Shown: piece after piece, positions 1-7,535 of the stretch
How the letters are laid out: each line of letters starts with the position of its first letter
Numbering within the stretch: position 1 is the stretch's first letter
Assembly: GCA_002398875.1 (NCBI GenBank)
Contig: DHCC01000074.1
Span: 1-52,665, forward strand
DNA from: Bacteroidales bacterium UBA4912
GTDB lineage: Bacteria; Bacteroidota; Bacteroidia; Bacteroidales; Dysgonomonadaceae
Reading direction: 5' to 3'
Length of the DNA: 52,665 nt
Made by a program: the position numbers and the translations under genes
Notes under the pieces: model-generated
What the model saw: only the letters and a program-made list of their open reading frames with translations
What the model was told of the DNA's origin: nothing
Database searches by the model: none

Positions 1-1230
1 ACCGATTATTATAAAGTTGACCCTCGTTTTGGTACTAATGAAGATTACAAGAATCTTATTGAAGACGCTCACTCAAGAGATATGAAGGTGGTAATGGATA
101 TGATCTTCAACCACTGTGGCAGTGACCATCCTTGGATTTATGATGTACCGTCGGCTGACTGGTTCAATAATCTTGAAGAATATGTGCAGACTTCTCACAT
201 GAAGGAGATGTATTATGATCCTTATGTTTCGGAATATGACAAAAGCAAAATGATTGACGGATGGTTTGTTCCTACAATGCCTGATCTTAACCAGCGAAAT
301 CGTCACGTTGCAAAATATCTTATACAGAACAGTATCTGGTGGATTGAATATTCAGGAGTGGACGGCATACGCCAGGACACCTACCCTTATGCAGATTATG
401 ATATGATGGTTGATTGGATAGAGGCAGTAGAAATGGAATATCCCGATTATAATATTGTTGGAGAAGCCTGGCTGAACAACACGATTGGTACTGCATTCTG
501 GCAAAGAAACAGTCCGATTAATCCCAACAACACAAAATTAAAATCGGTAATGGATTTTAAGTTTATGGGACTTTCCCACTCTGCTTTCTTCGAAGAGACA
601 GGTGAATGGGGAGGCGGACTGTATGGTATATTCGATCACATGACTTACGACTTTATTTATCCTGATATTTATAATGTGCTTAGGTTTCTTGATAATCACG
701 ATACCGACAGATTATTGAAAGAATTTCCCACCGACTTGTCAGGCTGGAAACAGGCAGTCACTTTCTTACTGACGATGCCTGGTACCCCTCAGATATATTA
801 CGGAACTGAATTACTTATGCATGGTAACAAGAGTCGCTCTGATGGTGATATCAGACTTGATGTTCCCGGTGGCTGGCCTGGTGATAAAGTAAATCAGTTT
901 ACAAGAGAGGGACGGGATGACATTCAGAACGAAGCATTTGATTTTATGAGCAACCTTCTTCACTGGCGTCGTGGAAATGATGTTATTGCTTATGGTGACA
1001 TGAAACATTATTATTTGCAAAAGGGTGTATATGTCTATGAGCGCTACATTAACGACAAATCTGTACTGGTATTTATGAACGGTTCAAATAAAGATGTTGA
1101 AATAAACCTTGACAGATATTCTGAGTCAATTATGGACAAGGTCGAATGGAATGATTTTCTCACAGGTAAAAAAATTTCAATGGGCAATACTATGAAGCTT
1201 GCACCTAAGGAGATCCTTATTTTAGAGTAG
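1..1230 (+). CDS. Neopullulanase/cyclomaltodextrinase-like GH13 alpha-glucosidase (5'-truncated)
   Basis: The reading frame is open from the first base, so the N-terminus lies outside the window; 409 codons are visible. All four GH13 signature regions are present: the MDMIFNH block (about visible residues 28-37), the nucleophile Asp at visible residue 126 in GIRQD, the acid/base Glu at 155 in VGEAW, and the third Asp at 234 in FLDNHDTDR. The sequence style and expected total length (about 600 residues) resemble SusA, the periplasmic neopullulanase of Bacteroides starch-utilisation systems, which cuts maltodextrins imported by SusCD. A signal peptide cannot be judged. A 14-bp hairpin separates it from the next GH13 gene on the same strand. 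Other members of the cyclomaltodextrinase group (maltogenic amylase) are possible; the GH13 assignment itself is secure. Confidence 0.9.
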   Translation, partial: TDYYKVDPRFGTNEDYKNLIEDAHSRDMKVVMDMIFNHCGSDHPWIYDVPSADWFNNLEEYVQTSHMKEMYYDPYVSEYDKSKMIDGWFVPTMPDLNQRNRHVAKYLIQNSIWWIEYSGVDGIRQDTYPYADYDMMVDWIEAVEMEYPDYNIVGEAWLNNTIGTAFWQRNSPINPNNTKLKSVMDFKFMGLSHSAFFEETGEWGGGLYGIFDHMTYDFIYPDIYNVLRFLDNHDTDRLLKEFPTDLSGWKQAVTFLLTMPGTPQIYYGTELLMHGNKSRSDGDIRLDVPGGWPGDKVNQFTREGRDDIQNEAFDFMSNLLHWRRGNDVIAYGDMKHYYLQKGVYVYERYINDKSVLVFMNGSNKDVEINLDRYSESIMDKVEWNDFLTGKKISMGNTMKLAPKEILILE

Positions 1231-1242
1231 TTATAATTTTTT

Positions 1243-1274
1243 ATCGCTAAAATTACGTTTGTAATTTTAGTGAT
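1243..1274 (+). terminator. Intercistronic hairpin between two GH13 genes
   Basis: A 14-bp stem (1243-1256 with 1261-1274, one G-U pair) closes a GTTT loop 12 nt after the stop codon of the upstream GH13 gene. It is flanked by a T-run on the left and an A-rich run on the right, so it could act as a partial terminator or an mRNA-stabilising structure between the two genes. There is no strong T-tract directly 3' of the stem, which argues against full termination. Confidence 0.45.
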
Positions 1275-1330
1275 TAAAATGAAATAGGCAACAGTATTAC
1301 TGTACATTAATTATTAAAAAACCAACAATT

Positions 1331-3745
1331 ATGAAATTTATATACAATCAGACTGCTAAGTCAGTCGGTACAGCGTTTATACTGCTGCTTATTTCTTTTA
1401 TACTATTCTCATGTGGTGATGATCCTGTTGTTCCCCCCGAAAAGCCTGACCCAAAACCAGATGAACCGGACACTGAAGAGCCTGTTACTTTAAAAGATTG
1501 GTTTTCGTGGGATCTTGTTAATCCAGACGCGGATAAAGAACTTACTCTTTACTTCAAAGCTCCTGCAGAATCAGGTTTGTATAATCACAAAGGAGATGTG
1601 TACCTGTATTCCGGAATAATTGTAGAAGATCAATGGAGCTTTAACCCTTCTAATTGGACTGACAATAACAGCAAGTATAAAATGATTCCCGTTGATGGTG
1701 TAAATAACGCGTGGAGTATTAAACTCACACCTACAATAAGAGAATGGTACGGATCGGGAGAAACACCAATTAACAAATTGGGAATTATTGTTAGGAGTGC
1801 GGATGGAACAAAGAAAGGCAACAAGGATGATGCAGACTTTTTTATTGAAAACATAAAAGACATCAAGTATAAACCTTTTCAGCCGGCAGCTATAAAAATG
1901 GGAGCTATGCCATCGGGATTAGAGTACGGTATAAACATTATAGACAATACTTCTGTAACTCTTGTTTTATTCGATAAAGACAAAAATGGAGCAAGAAAAG
2001 ATTTTGTACATGTTGTGGGCGACTTCAACAACTGGACATTGAGCAACGACGAGAAATCGCAAATGTACCGCGATGATGCTGCAGGTGTCTGGTGGATTAC
2101 GATTACAGGACTAGATCCTTCAAAAGAGTATGCATTTCAATACTACATGGGAAAAGCAGGAGAAAGCACTTTTAGAGTAGCAGACCCTTATTCACGTAAA
2201 ATACTTGATCAACACAACGATGGCTATATTTCGCAAACAACTTATCCAAATCTAAAACCTTTCCCCGAAGGTGCATTTGGTATTGTTTCAATATTCAAAA
2301 CAGTAGATGAGGAATTTAATTGGCAGATAAAAGATTTTCAAATTCCAGCAAAAGAAAATTTAATTATTTACGAATTACTGTTAAGAGATTTTACCGAGAG
2401 CGGGGACCTAAACGGAGCAATGGAAAAACTCGACTATCTAGAGTCGCTCGGTGTAAATGCAATTGAGCTAATGCCAGTGCAGGAGTTTGACGGTAACGAC
2501 AGCTGGGGATACAATCCTGCATTCTTCTTTGCCATGGATAAAGCATACGGTACTGACAGAATGTATAAAGAGTTTATAGACGAGTGTCATAAAAGAGGCA
2601 TAGCAGTAATACTTGATGTTGTTTATAATCATGCAACAGGAGCAAATCCTTATGCACGAATGTGGTGGAATTCTGCTACAAACAAAACAACTGCAAATAA
2701 CCCCTTCTTCAATGAGAATGATCCACACCCATACTCGGTTTTCCATGATTTCAATCATGAAGCACAAATAGATGGCAATTACATTGTAAGGGATTTTGTT
2801 AAACGAAATCTTAAGTACCTGCTTGAGGAGTACAACATTGATGGTTTCCGGTTCGACCTAACAAAGGGCTTCACTCAAAACGTCGATGGAAACAAAAATG
2901 ATGATAATTCAGCGTACGACGCAAGTAGAATAACAATTTTAAGAGATTACCATAACACTATTAAATCTGTTAAACCGGACGCACATGTGATTTTTGAACA
3001 TTTTGCAGAACAAACAGAAGAGAAAGTTTTAGGTAATGCAGGTATGTTACTTTGGCATAAGCAAATTAATGAATATAGTCAATCTGCAAAAGGTGTGGTA
3101 AATGGTTCCACCTTTTCAAATGGCTATTACCTCACTTCATCAAAACCATCGGGTTTTCAGGTTAGTTATATGGAAAGTCACGATGAGGAGCGAACTGCAT
3201 ATGCTCAATTACAAAATGGCGTAGGGCCACTCAAAACGGATATCAATGCACGCATGAAGCAACTTGGCACAAATACTGCATTCTTTTTAACAGTGCCAGG
3301 ACCAAAAATGATATGGCAATTTGGTGAATTTGGATACGATATTTCAATTAATGAAAATGGCAGATTGGGTAGAAAACCTATAAAGTGGGACTACCTGAAT
3401 GAACCGGCACGTAAAGAGCTGCATGATACGTACAAAACATTAATCAACCTGAGAATAGAACATCCCGAGTTATTTAATTCCACTGCCACTTTCGACTGGA
3501 AAGTTACTCCTACCTACTGGGATCAAGGCAGATTTATGACACTGTCATCGTTTGGAAATTCAAAACAAGTTGTTGTCGTTGGTAATTTCACAAATGGAAC
3601 TATCACAGCAACCACCGTTTTTCCTAGTACAGGAATTTGGTATAACTATATGGAACCGGCAGAAACATTGAATGTTGATTCTAAAACAATGAACATCGAA
3701 ATACCTGCAAACAGTTTTCGCATATATAGCACATTTGGAGAATAA
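1331..3745 (+). CDS. Multidomain GH13 alpha-glucanase lipoprotein (SusG/pullulanase-like)
   Basis: An 804-residue secreted lipoprotein. The N-terminus has a hydrophobic segment ending in a lipobox with the acylated Cys at residue 28, followed by a Pro/Glu/Asp-rich tether (about 32-52) typical of surface-exposed Bacteroidota lipoproteins. Residues about 55-185 look like a beta-sandwich starch-binding module. About 195-320 is a CBM48/isoamylase-N-like domain (VVGDFNNW motif). From about 345 there is a GH13 barrel with nucleophile D509 (GFRFD), acid/base E556 and D618 (ESHDEE), then a C-terminal beta domain. The barrel opening (YELLLRDFT) resembles pullulanases and branching-type enzymes more than plain alpha-amylases. 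Inferred role: degradation of starch or pullulan at the cell surface, feeding the upstream neopullulanase-like enzyme. The exact bond specificity cannot be read from the sequence. Confidence 0.85.
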   Translation: MKFIYNQTAKSVGTAFILLLISFILFSCGDDPVVPPEKPDPKPDEPDTEEPVTLKDWFSWDLVNPDADKELTLYFKAPAESGLYNHKGDVYLYSGIIVEDQWSFNPSNWTDNNSKYKMIPVDGVNNAWSIKLTPTIREWYGSGETPINKLGIIVRSADGTKKGNKDDADFFIENIKDIKYKPFQPAAIKMGAMPSGLEYGINIIDNTSVTLVLFDKDKNGARKDFVHVVGDFNNWTLSNDEKSQMYRDDAAGVWWITITGLDPSKEYAFQYYMGKAGESTFRVADPYSRKILDQHNDGYISQTTYPNLKPFPEGAFGIVSIFKTVDEEFNWQIKDFQIPAKENLIIYELLLRDFTESGDLNGAMEKLDYLESLGVNAIELMPVQEFDGNDSWGYNPAFFFAMDKAYGTDRMYKEFIDECHKRGIAVILDVVYNHATGANPYARMWWNSATNKTTANNPFFNENDPHPYSVFHDFNHEAQIDGNYIVRDFVKRNLKYLLEEYNIDGFRFDLTKGFTQNVDGNKNDDNSAYDASRITILRDYHNTIKSVKPDAHVIFEHFAEQTEEKVLGNAGMLLWHKQINEYSQSAKGVVNGSTFSNGYYLTSSKPSGFQVSYMESHDEERTAYAQLQNGVGPLKTDINARMKQLGTNTAFFLTVPGPKMIWQFGEFGYDISINENGRLGRKPIKWDYLNEPARKELHDTYKTLINLRIEHPELFNSTATFDWKVTPTYWDQGRFMTLSSFGNSKQVVVVGNFTNGTITATTVFPSTGIWYNYMEPAETLNVDSKTMNIEIPANSFRIYSTFGE

Positions 3746-3957
3746 TCCTGAAAATATACTAAATTCAGCATTATATCTGAGATATATTAGATGTACTAAA
3801 TCTTTATCAGATTAGCATAAAATATGTATTTCGTTCTCAACAAATGCCTTTATAAAAGGAGTTCATAAGACCGAAGTATGTACAAAGTAAGGACTAAGTA
3901 AAGGCAAAATATGTATAATGTACGTGCTCTATAATACAAAAAAATAGACGTAGCTAA

Positions 3958-3987
3958 TTGATTTTTATAATTTTATTCTTATCTTTG
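3958..3987 (+). promoter_or_regulatory. Promoter of the rpsU-xer-hpf operon
   Basis: A Bacteroidota-type promoter: a TTG -33 element at 3958-3960, a 19-nt spacer, and a perfect -7 element TATCTTTG at 3980-3987. Transcription should start near 3993, giving rpsU an unusually long leader. Confidence 0.75.
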
Positions 3988-3997
3988 CAGCCCAAAT

Positions 3998-4008
3998 AGA
4001 AAGGAGGT
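3998..4008 (+). promoter_or_regulatory. Extended Shine-Dalgarno-like element in the rpsU leader
   Basis: AGAAAGGAGGT is complementary over 11 nt to the 16S rRNA 3' tail expected for Bacteroidota. It falls about 5 nt after the predicted transcription start but about 143 nt before the rpsU ATG, with no normally spaced ATG behind it. CCTTT at 4071-4075 could pair with AAAGG at 4000-4004 and mask it. It is likely regulatory rather than the ribosome-binding site of a nearby start. Confidence 0.5.
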
Positions 4009-4067
4009 TATTGCAACACTCATAGAATTAAAAGAGATTAGGAATAAATATTATAAACTTCACTGAT

Positions 4068-4148
4068 ATGCCTTTACGAGGTATATGTATAGCTTATGTA
4101 AATTCCATTTGCAATAATAACTTAGTAATAAAAAAAATCAAATTTTAA
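4068..4148 (+). CDS. Possible 26-codon leader ORF upstream of rpsU
   Basis: An ATG at 4068 opens a 26-codon frame that stops at 4146-4148, three bases before the rpsU ATG, a spacing that would allow translational coupling. The peptide starts MPLRGICIAY and ends basic (KKIKF). No Shine-Dalgarno precedes it, but that is normal in this phylum. It could be chance in an AT-rich leader; only conservation across relatives would make it credible. Confidence 0.2.
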   Translation: MPLRGICIAYVNSICNNNLVIKKIKF

Positions 4149-4151
4149 AGA

Positions 4152-4343
4152 ATGATAGTAGTACCATTAAAAGAAGGCGAAAACATTGAAAGAGCCTTGA
4201 AGAAATTTAAACGCAAATATGAAAAAACCGGTGTGGTTAAAGAACTTCGCAGACGTCAGGCATACATGAAGCCATCTGTTAAGAATCGAAAACAAAAACA
4301 ACACGCCGTGTATGTTCAAAAGATGCAAGAAAACGAAGAATAA
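4152..4343 (+). CDS. rpsU: 30S ribosomal protein bS21
   Basis: A 63-residue, very basic protein with the bS21 pattern: an N-terminal IVVPLKEGENIERALKKFKRK block, then a KELRRRQAY helix and a Lys/Arg-rich tail. It binds the 30S platform near the 16S 3' end. In Bacteroidota, bS21 helps hold the anti-Shine-Dalgarno sequence in a protein pocket, which explains why genes of this phylum rarely use SD sequences. It is first in an operon with a Xer recombinase (63-bp gap) and hpf. The leader contains a long anti-SD complement, suggesting autoregulation that senses ribosomes lacking bS21 (inference). Confidence 0.97.
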   Translation: MIVVPLKEGENIERALKKFKRKYEKTGVVKELRRRQAYMKPSVKNRKQKQHAVYVQKMQENEE

Positions 4344-4406
4344 AATTTCCAAATTCTGAATATTTTTTTAACTTCGTAGTTCTTAAAATTCATTGAGAGC
4401 TAACGG

Positions 4407-5297
4407 ATGTGGAAAGAAAAATTTATTGATTATCTCCGTTACGAGAAGAATTACTCTTCTCTGACGGAGATTTCTTATTTAAATGACATCACTCAATTTG
4501 AAGAGTTCGTTGAAAATGAGATTGGGAACTTTGTGCCTTCTGAAATTGATGTAGATATAATCAGAATATGGATGAGTACACTGATTGAGAAAGGAATGAA
4601 ACCTTCTACTGTAAACAGGAAACTGAGCTCACTCAAGGCATTCTTTAATTTCATGGAGAAAAAGAAACATGTTTCAGGCAATCCTGCAAAGCTTGTCTCG
4701 GGTATTAAAACCCCTAAAGTTTTGCCGGTTTTCGTGAATGATAAAGAAATGACAAAAATTCTTGATAATCCGGAGAACTACTCGGACGATTTCAAAGGTT
4801 ACCGCGATAGATTTTTAATCGAACTTTTTTATGTTACGGGAATACGTCGCGCAGAACTTATATCTTTAAAAGACAATGATATTGATTTCAACACCTGTAC
4901 TCTTAAAATAATGGGAAAAGGTAATAAAGAGCGCTTTATACCTTTTTCAGATGAGACGAAGAAAAAAATTCAGGAATACATTAATGTAAGAGACGCGGAA
5001 ATAGAGAACAAATCAGCTTTTTTGTTTGTTAAAGAAGATGGAGAACCGTTGTATCCTGAACTAGTTTATAAAATTATTCATGACCACTTGAAAAATATTT
5101 CAACACTGTCTAAAAAAAGTCCGCATGTTCTACGCCACTCATTTGCAACAGAAATGATGAACAATGGTGCAGAAATAAACGCAGTTAAAGAGTTATTGGG
5201 TCACTCGAGTCTCTCATCGACAGAAATCTATACTCATGTGACATTTGAAGAAATGAAAAAAACTTATCAAAACGCTCACCCAAGAGCAAAAAAATAG
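4407..5297 (+). CDS. xerC: Xer-type tyrosine recombinase
   Basis: A 296-residue protein of normal XerC/XerD length. Residues about 1-85 form the SAM-like core-binding domain and about 105-290 the catalytic domain. The catalytic set is complete: R147 (TGIRRAEL), K171 (GKGNKER), H240 and R243 (HVLRHSFAT), H266 (LLGHSSLSS) and nucleophile Y275 (IYTHV). The expected role is resolution of chromosome dimers at dif with a partner recombinase. Its position between rpsU and hpf, without nearby phage or transposon genes, marks it as a housekeeping recombinase rather than an integrase. XerC versus XerD cannot be separated firmly by eye, so the symbol is provisional. Confidence 0.88.
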   Translation: MWKEKFIDYLRYEKNYSSLTEISYLNDITQFEEFVENEIGNFVPSEIDVDIIRIWMSTLIEKGMKPSTVNRKLSSLKAFFNFMEKKKHVSGNPAKLVSGIKTPKVLPVFVNDKEMTKILDNPENYSDDFKGYRDRFLIELFYVTGIRRAELISLKDNDIDFNTCTLKIMGKGNKERFIPFSDETKKKIQEYINVRDAEIENKSAFLFVKEDGEPLYPELVYKIIHDHLKNISTLSKKSPHVLRHSFATEMMNNGAEINAVKELLGHSSLSSTEIYTHVTFEEMKKTYQNAHPRAKK

Positions 5298-5304
5298 AGG
5301 AGGT
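5298..5304 (+). promoter_or_regulatory. Strong Shine-Dalgarno sequence of hpf
   Basis: AGGAGGT begins directly after the recombinase stop codon and lies 6 nt before the hpf ATG at 5311, near-ideal spacing. It decides the start against an overlapping ATG at 5307 in another frame. Such a strong SD is exceptional here: most other genes in the window have AT-rich leaders without one. Confidence 0.7.
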
Positions 5305-5310
5305 AAATGT

Positions 5311-5607
5311 ATGGAACTGACAATTCAATCTGTAAATTTTGATGCTACTGATCAATTAAAAGCATTCGTAGAGAAAAAAATAAAAAAACTGGAACGTTTT
5401 TCAGATGATATAATTCAGGCAGAAGTGATCCTGAAGGTTATAAAACCTGAGTCGGTGAAAAATAAAGATGTAGTAGTCAAGCTGAATCTTAGACAGAAAG
5501 AGGCCTTCGCGAATAAAATTGCAAATACTTTTGAAGAGGCTATAGACCTATGTACCATGGCCCTTGAAAAGCAAATCATAAAGACAAAAGAAAAAAATGA
5601 GAGATAA
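5311..5607 (+). CDS. hpf: Ribosome hibernation-promoting factor (short HPF/RaiA type)
   Basis: A 98-residue protein matching the short HPF/YfiA fold (beta-alpha-beta-beta-beta-alpha): MELTIQSVNFDAT start, then KAFVEKKIKKLERF and a final amphipathic helix rich in Lys and Glu. It binds the 30S decoding region in non-growing cells and keeps ribosomes inactive; the short form lacks the C-terminal dimerisation domain of long HPF. It is the last gene of the rpsU operon, 13 bp after the recombinase stop, and has one of the few clear Shine-Dalgarno sequences in the window, so its translation may respond to bS21 status (inference). Confidence 0.92.
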   Translation: MELTIQSVNFDATDQLKAFVEKKIKKLERFSDDIIQAEVILKVIKPESVKNKDVVVKLNLRQKEAFANKIANTFEEAIDLCTMALEKQIIKTKEKNER

Positions 5608-5630
5608 TTTTTAAAAAAAGCGATTAAAGT

Positions 5631-5661
5631 TTTGGCATAAATAAAAATATCACTACCTTTG
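5631..5661 (+). promoter_or_regulatory. Promoter of the tRNA-tuf operon
   Basis: A TTTG -33 element at 5631-5634, a 19-nt spacer and the -7 element TACCTTTG at 5654-5661 match the Bacteroidota sigma consensus. It precedes tRNA-Thr by about 50 bp and probably drives the four tRNAs and tuf. Confidence 0.75.
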
Positions 5662-5713
5662 CGACCGTTTCTCACAAGAAATTGTTTAGGAGCACTTAAA
5701 ATCAAGTATAGAA

Positions 5714-5787
5714 GCCTCTTTAGCTCAGTTGGCCAGAGCACGTGATTTGTAATCTCGGGGTCGTTGGTTCGAATCCGACAAGAGGCT
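5714..5787 (+). tRNA. tRNA-Thr (UGU)
   Basis: A complete 74-nt cloverleaf: acceptor GCCTCTT/AAGAGGC, D-arm GCTC/GAGC, anticodon loop TTTGTAA giving UGU, T-arm GTTGG/CCGAC, discriminator U. No CCA is encoded. The anticodon stem contains one U-U opposition. First gene of the tRNA cluster. Confidence 0.95.
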
Positions 5788-5800
5788 CAAAAAAAATCTT

Positions 5801-5883
5801 GGGCAGTTACCAGAGTGGCCAAATGGGGCTGACTGTAACTCAGCTGGCTTACGCCTTCGGTGGTTCGAATCCATCACTGCCCA
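5801..5883 (+). tRNA. tRNA-Tyr (GUA)
   Basis: An 83-nt class II tRNA with a long variable arm: acceptor GGGCAGT/ACTGCCC, anticodon stem GCTGA/TCAGC with loop CTGTAAC (GUA), discriminator A, no encoded CCA. It lies 13 nt after tRNA-Thr. Confidence 0.95.
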
Positions 5884-5945
5884 CTTTTTTTCCTTGATTT
5901 ATTGATATAAAAGATTTAAAATCAATTGATCAGTAAATCAATTTT

Positions 5946-6018
5946 GCGGAAGTAGCTCAGTTGATAGAGCATTAGCCTTCCAAGCTGAGGGTCGCGGGTT
6001 TGAGTCCCGTCTTCCGCT
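5946..6018 (+). tRNA. tRNA-Gly (UCC)
   Basis: A 73-nt cloverleaf: acceptor GCGGAAG/CTTCCGC, anticodon stem TTAGC/GCTGA with loop CTTCCAA (UCC), T-arm GCGGG/CCCGT, discriminator U, no encoded CCA. A degenerate copy of its 3' end recurs at 6080-6098. Confidence 0.95.
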
Positions 6019-6079
6019 CTTTAAAATTTTAACGCAGTGCTGCACGGGACTAAAAGTTAAGTCCGAAGTAAATCGGGAT

Positions 6080-6098
6080 GTTCCGTCTTCTACTCTTT
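6080..6098 (+). repeat. Degenerate copy of the tRNA-Gly 3' end
   Basis: The 19-nt stretch matches 6004-6022 (3' end of tRNA-Gly plus flank) at 16 of 19 positions. It lies in the 81-nt spacer before the next tRNA. The rest of that spacer does not fold as a tRNA, so this looks like a leftover of tRNA duplication or deletion, or coincidence. Confidence 0.35.
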
Positions 6099-6099
6099 T

Positions 6100-6171
<72 letters not shown>

Positions 6172-6197
6172 CAACTATTTATGTAACATCATCTGGA

Positions 6198-6230
6198 TCA
6201 AGATCATGGCAGAAGTGCCGAGTGTCTTGA
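6198..6230 (+). other. Hairpin in the tuf leader
   Basis: Nested complementarity: TCAAGA (6198-6203) with TCTTGA (6225-6230), and GGCA (6208-6211) with TGCC (6216-6219) around a GAAG loop. It lies about 70 nt before the tuf start, in the 127-nt gap after tRNA-Thr. It may assist tRNA processing or control tuf; no function can be proved. Confidence 0.35.
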
Positions 6231-6298
6231 ATATTACTGTTTATAAGCGTAAATATAAAGAATACATATATTATTTAAACTAATTAATAGGACATTTT

Positions 6299-7486
6299 AT
6301 GGCAAAAGAACATTTTAACCGGACGAAACCGCATGTTAACATCGGTACAATCGGTCACGTAGACCACGGTAAGACTACTTTAACGGCTGCTATCACCACC
6401 GTCTTAGGAAAAAAAGGATTCTCACAAATTCGTTCGTTCGATTCAATCGACAACGCTCCTGAAGAAAAAGAAAGAGGTATAACTATCAATACTTCACACG
6501 TTGAATATGAAACTGGAAATCGTCACTATGCACACGTTGACTGTCCGGGCCACGCTGACTATGTAAAGAACATGGTTACTGGTGCTGCACAGATGGACGG
6601 AGCTATCATTGTAGTTGCTGCAACTGACGGTCCAATGCCTCAGACACGTGAACACATTCTTCTTGCACGTCAGGTAAACGTTCCAAGGCTTGTTGTTTTC
6701 ATGAACAAAGTGGACTTAGTTGACGACGAAGAGATGCTTGAGTTAGTTGAAATGGAAATGCGTGAACTGCTTTCATTCTACAACTTTGACGGCGACAACA
6801 CTCCTGTAATTCAAGGTTCTGCTCTTGGTGCACTTAACGGTGAACCAAAATGGGAAGATAAAGTAATGGAACTTATGGATGCTGTTGACACATGGATTCC
6901 ACTGCCTCCACGTGATGTTGACAAACCATTCCTTATGCCGGTTGAAGACGTGTTCTCTATAACAGGTCGTGGTACAGTTGCTACAGGCCGTATTGAGACA
7001 GGTATCATTAAAACAGGTGAAGAAGTACAGATCATTGGTCTTGGTGCTGAAGGAAGAAAATCAGTTGTTACAGGAGTAGAAATGTTCCGTAAGATTCTTG
7101 ATGAAGGTCAGGCCGGTGATAACGTAGGTCTTTTGCTTCGTGGTATTGACAAAGACGATATCAAACGCGGTATGGTTATTTCTCACCCGGGTAAAGTTAC
7201 ACCTCACTCAAGATTTAAAGCTGAGGTTTATATCCTGAAAAAAGAAGAAGGTGGACGTCACACTCCATTCCACAACAAGTACCGTCCTCAGTTCTATATC
7301 CGCACATTGGACGTAACTGGTGAAATCACTCTTCCTGAAGGTGTAGAAATGGTTATGCCAGGTGATAACGTAACAATTGAAGTAGAACTGATCTACCCTG
7401 TAGCATGTAACGTAGGTCTTCGTTTCGCAATTCGTGAAGGTGGACGTACAGTTGGTGCAGGTCAGATTACAGAACTTGTAAACTAA
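6299..7486 (+). CDS. tuf: Elongation factor Tu
   Basis: A 395-residue EF-Tu of standard length. The GTPase motifs are intact: P-loop GHVDHGKT at 19-26, DCPGH at 81-85 (with the catalytic His), NKVD at 136-139. They are followed by beta-barrel domains 2 and 3. It delivers aminoacyl-tRNA to the ribosomal A site as a GTP complex in the cytoplasm. It lies downstream of four tRNAs and upstream of tRNA-Trp, probably in one transcript processed by tRNA-maturation enzymes. The leader holds a small nested hairpin. The ATG start follows an AT-rich leader without a Shine-Dalgarno, as usual for this phylum. Confidence 0.99.
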   Translation: MAKEHFNRTKPHVNIGTIGHVDHGKTTLTAAITTVLGKKGFSQIRSFDSIDNAPEEKERGITINTSHVEYETGNRHYAHVDCPGHADYVKNMVTGAAQMDGAIIVVAATDGPMPQTREHILLARQVNVPRLVVFMNKVDLVDDEEMLELVEMEMRELLSFYNFDGDNTPVIQGSALGALNGEPKWEDKVMELMDAVDTWIPLPPRDVDKPFLMPVEDVFSITGRGTVATGRIETGIIKTGEEVQIIGLGAEGRKSVVTGVEMFRKILDEGQAGDNVGLLLRGIDKDDIKRGMVISHPGKVTPHSRFKAEVYILKKEEGGRHTPFHNKYRPQFYIRTLDVTGEITLPEGVEMVMPGDNVTIEVELIYPVACNVGLRFAIREGGRTVGAGQITELVN

Positions 7487-7535
7487 AAAGCCTTAGTCCC
7501 CTGATTGTACAAGGGATTATAAGGTAACCAATACC

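Larger units (their letters stand above)
3746..4151. other. 406-bp intergenic region carrying the rpsU promoter and long leader
   Basis: The left half (3746-3950) is AT-rich. It holds short dyads around 3768-3815 and a CCTTTATAAAAGG palindrome at 3847-3859 but no convincing gene. The right half contains the rpsU promoter (3958-3987) and a leader of about 155-160 nt that includes a long anti-SD complement (3998-4008) and a possible 26-codon upstream ORF (4068-4148). Confidence 0.6.

Noticed and set aside
4407..5297. Tyrosine recombinase as the integrase of a mobile element
   Set aside because: It has XerC/D length, sits between rpsU and hpf, and no att repeats, phage or transposon genes accompany it.
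6019..6099. A fifth tRNA in the spacer before tRNA-Thr(GGU)
   Set aside because: No acceptor, D-arm or anticodon arm can be folded; only the last 19 nt resemble a tRNA end.
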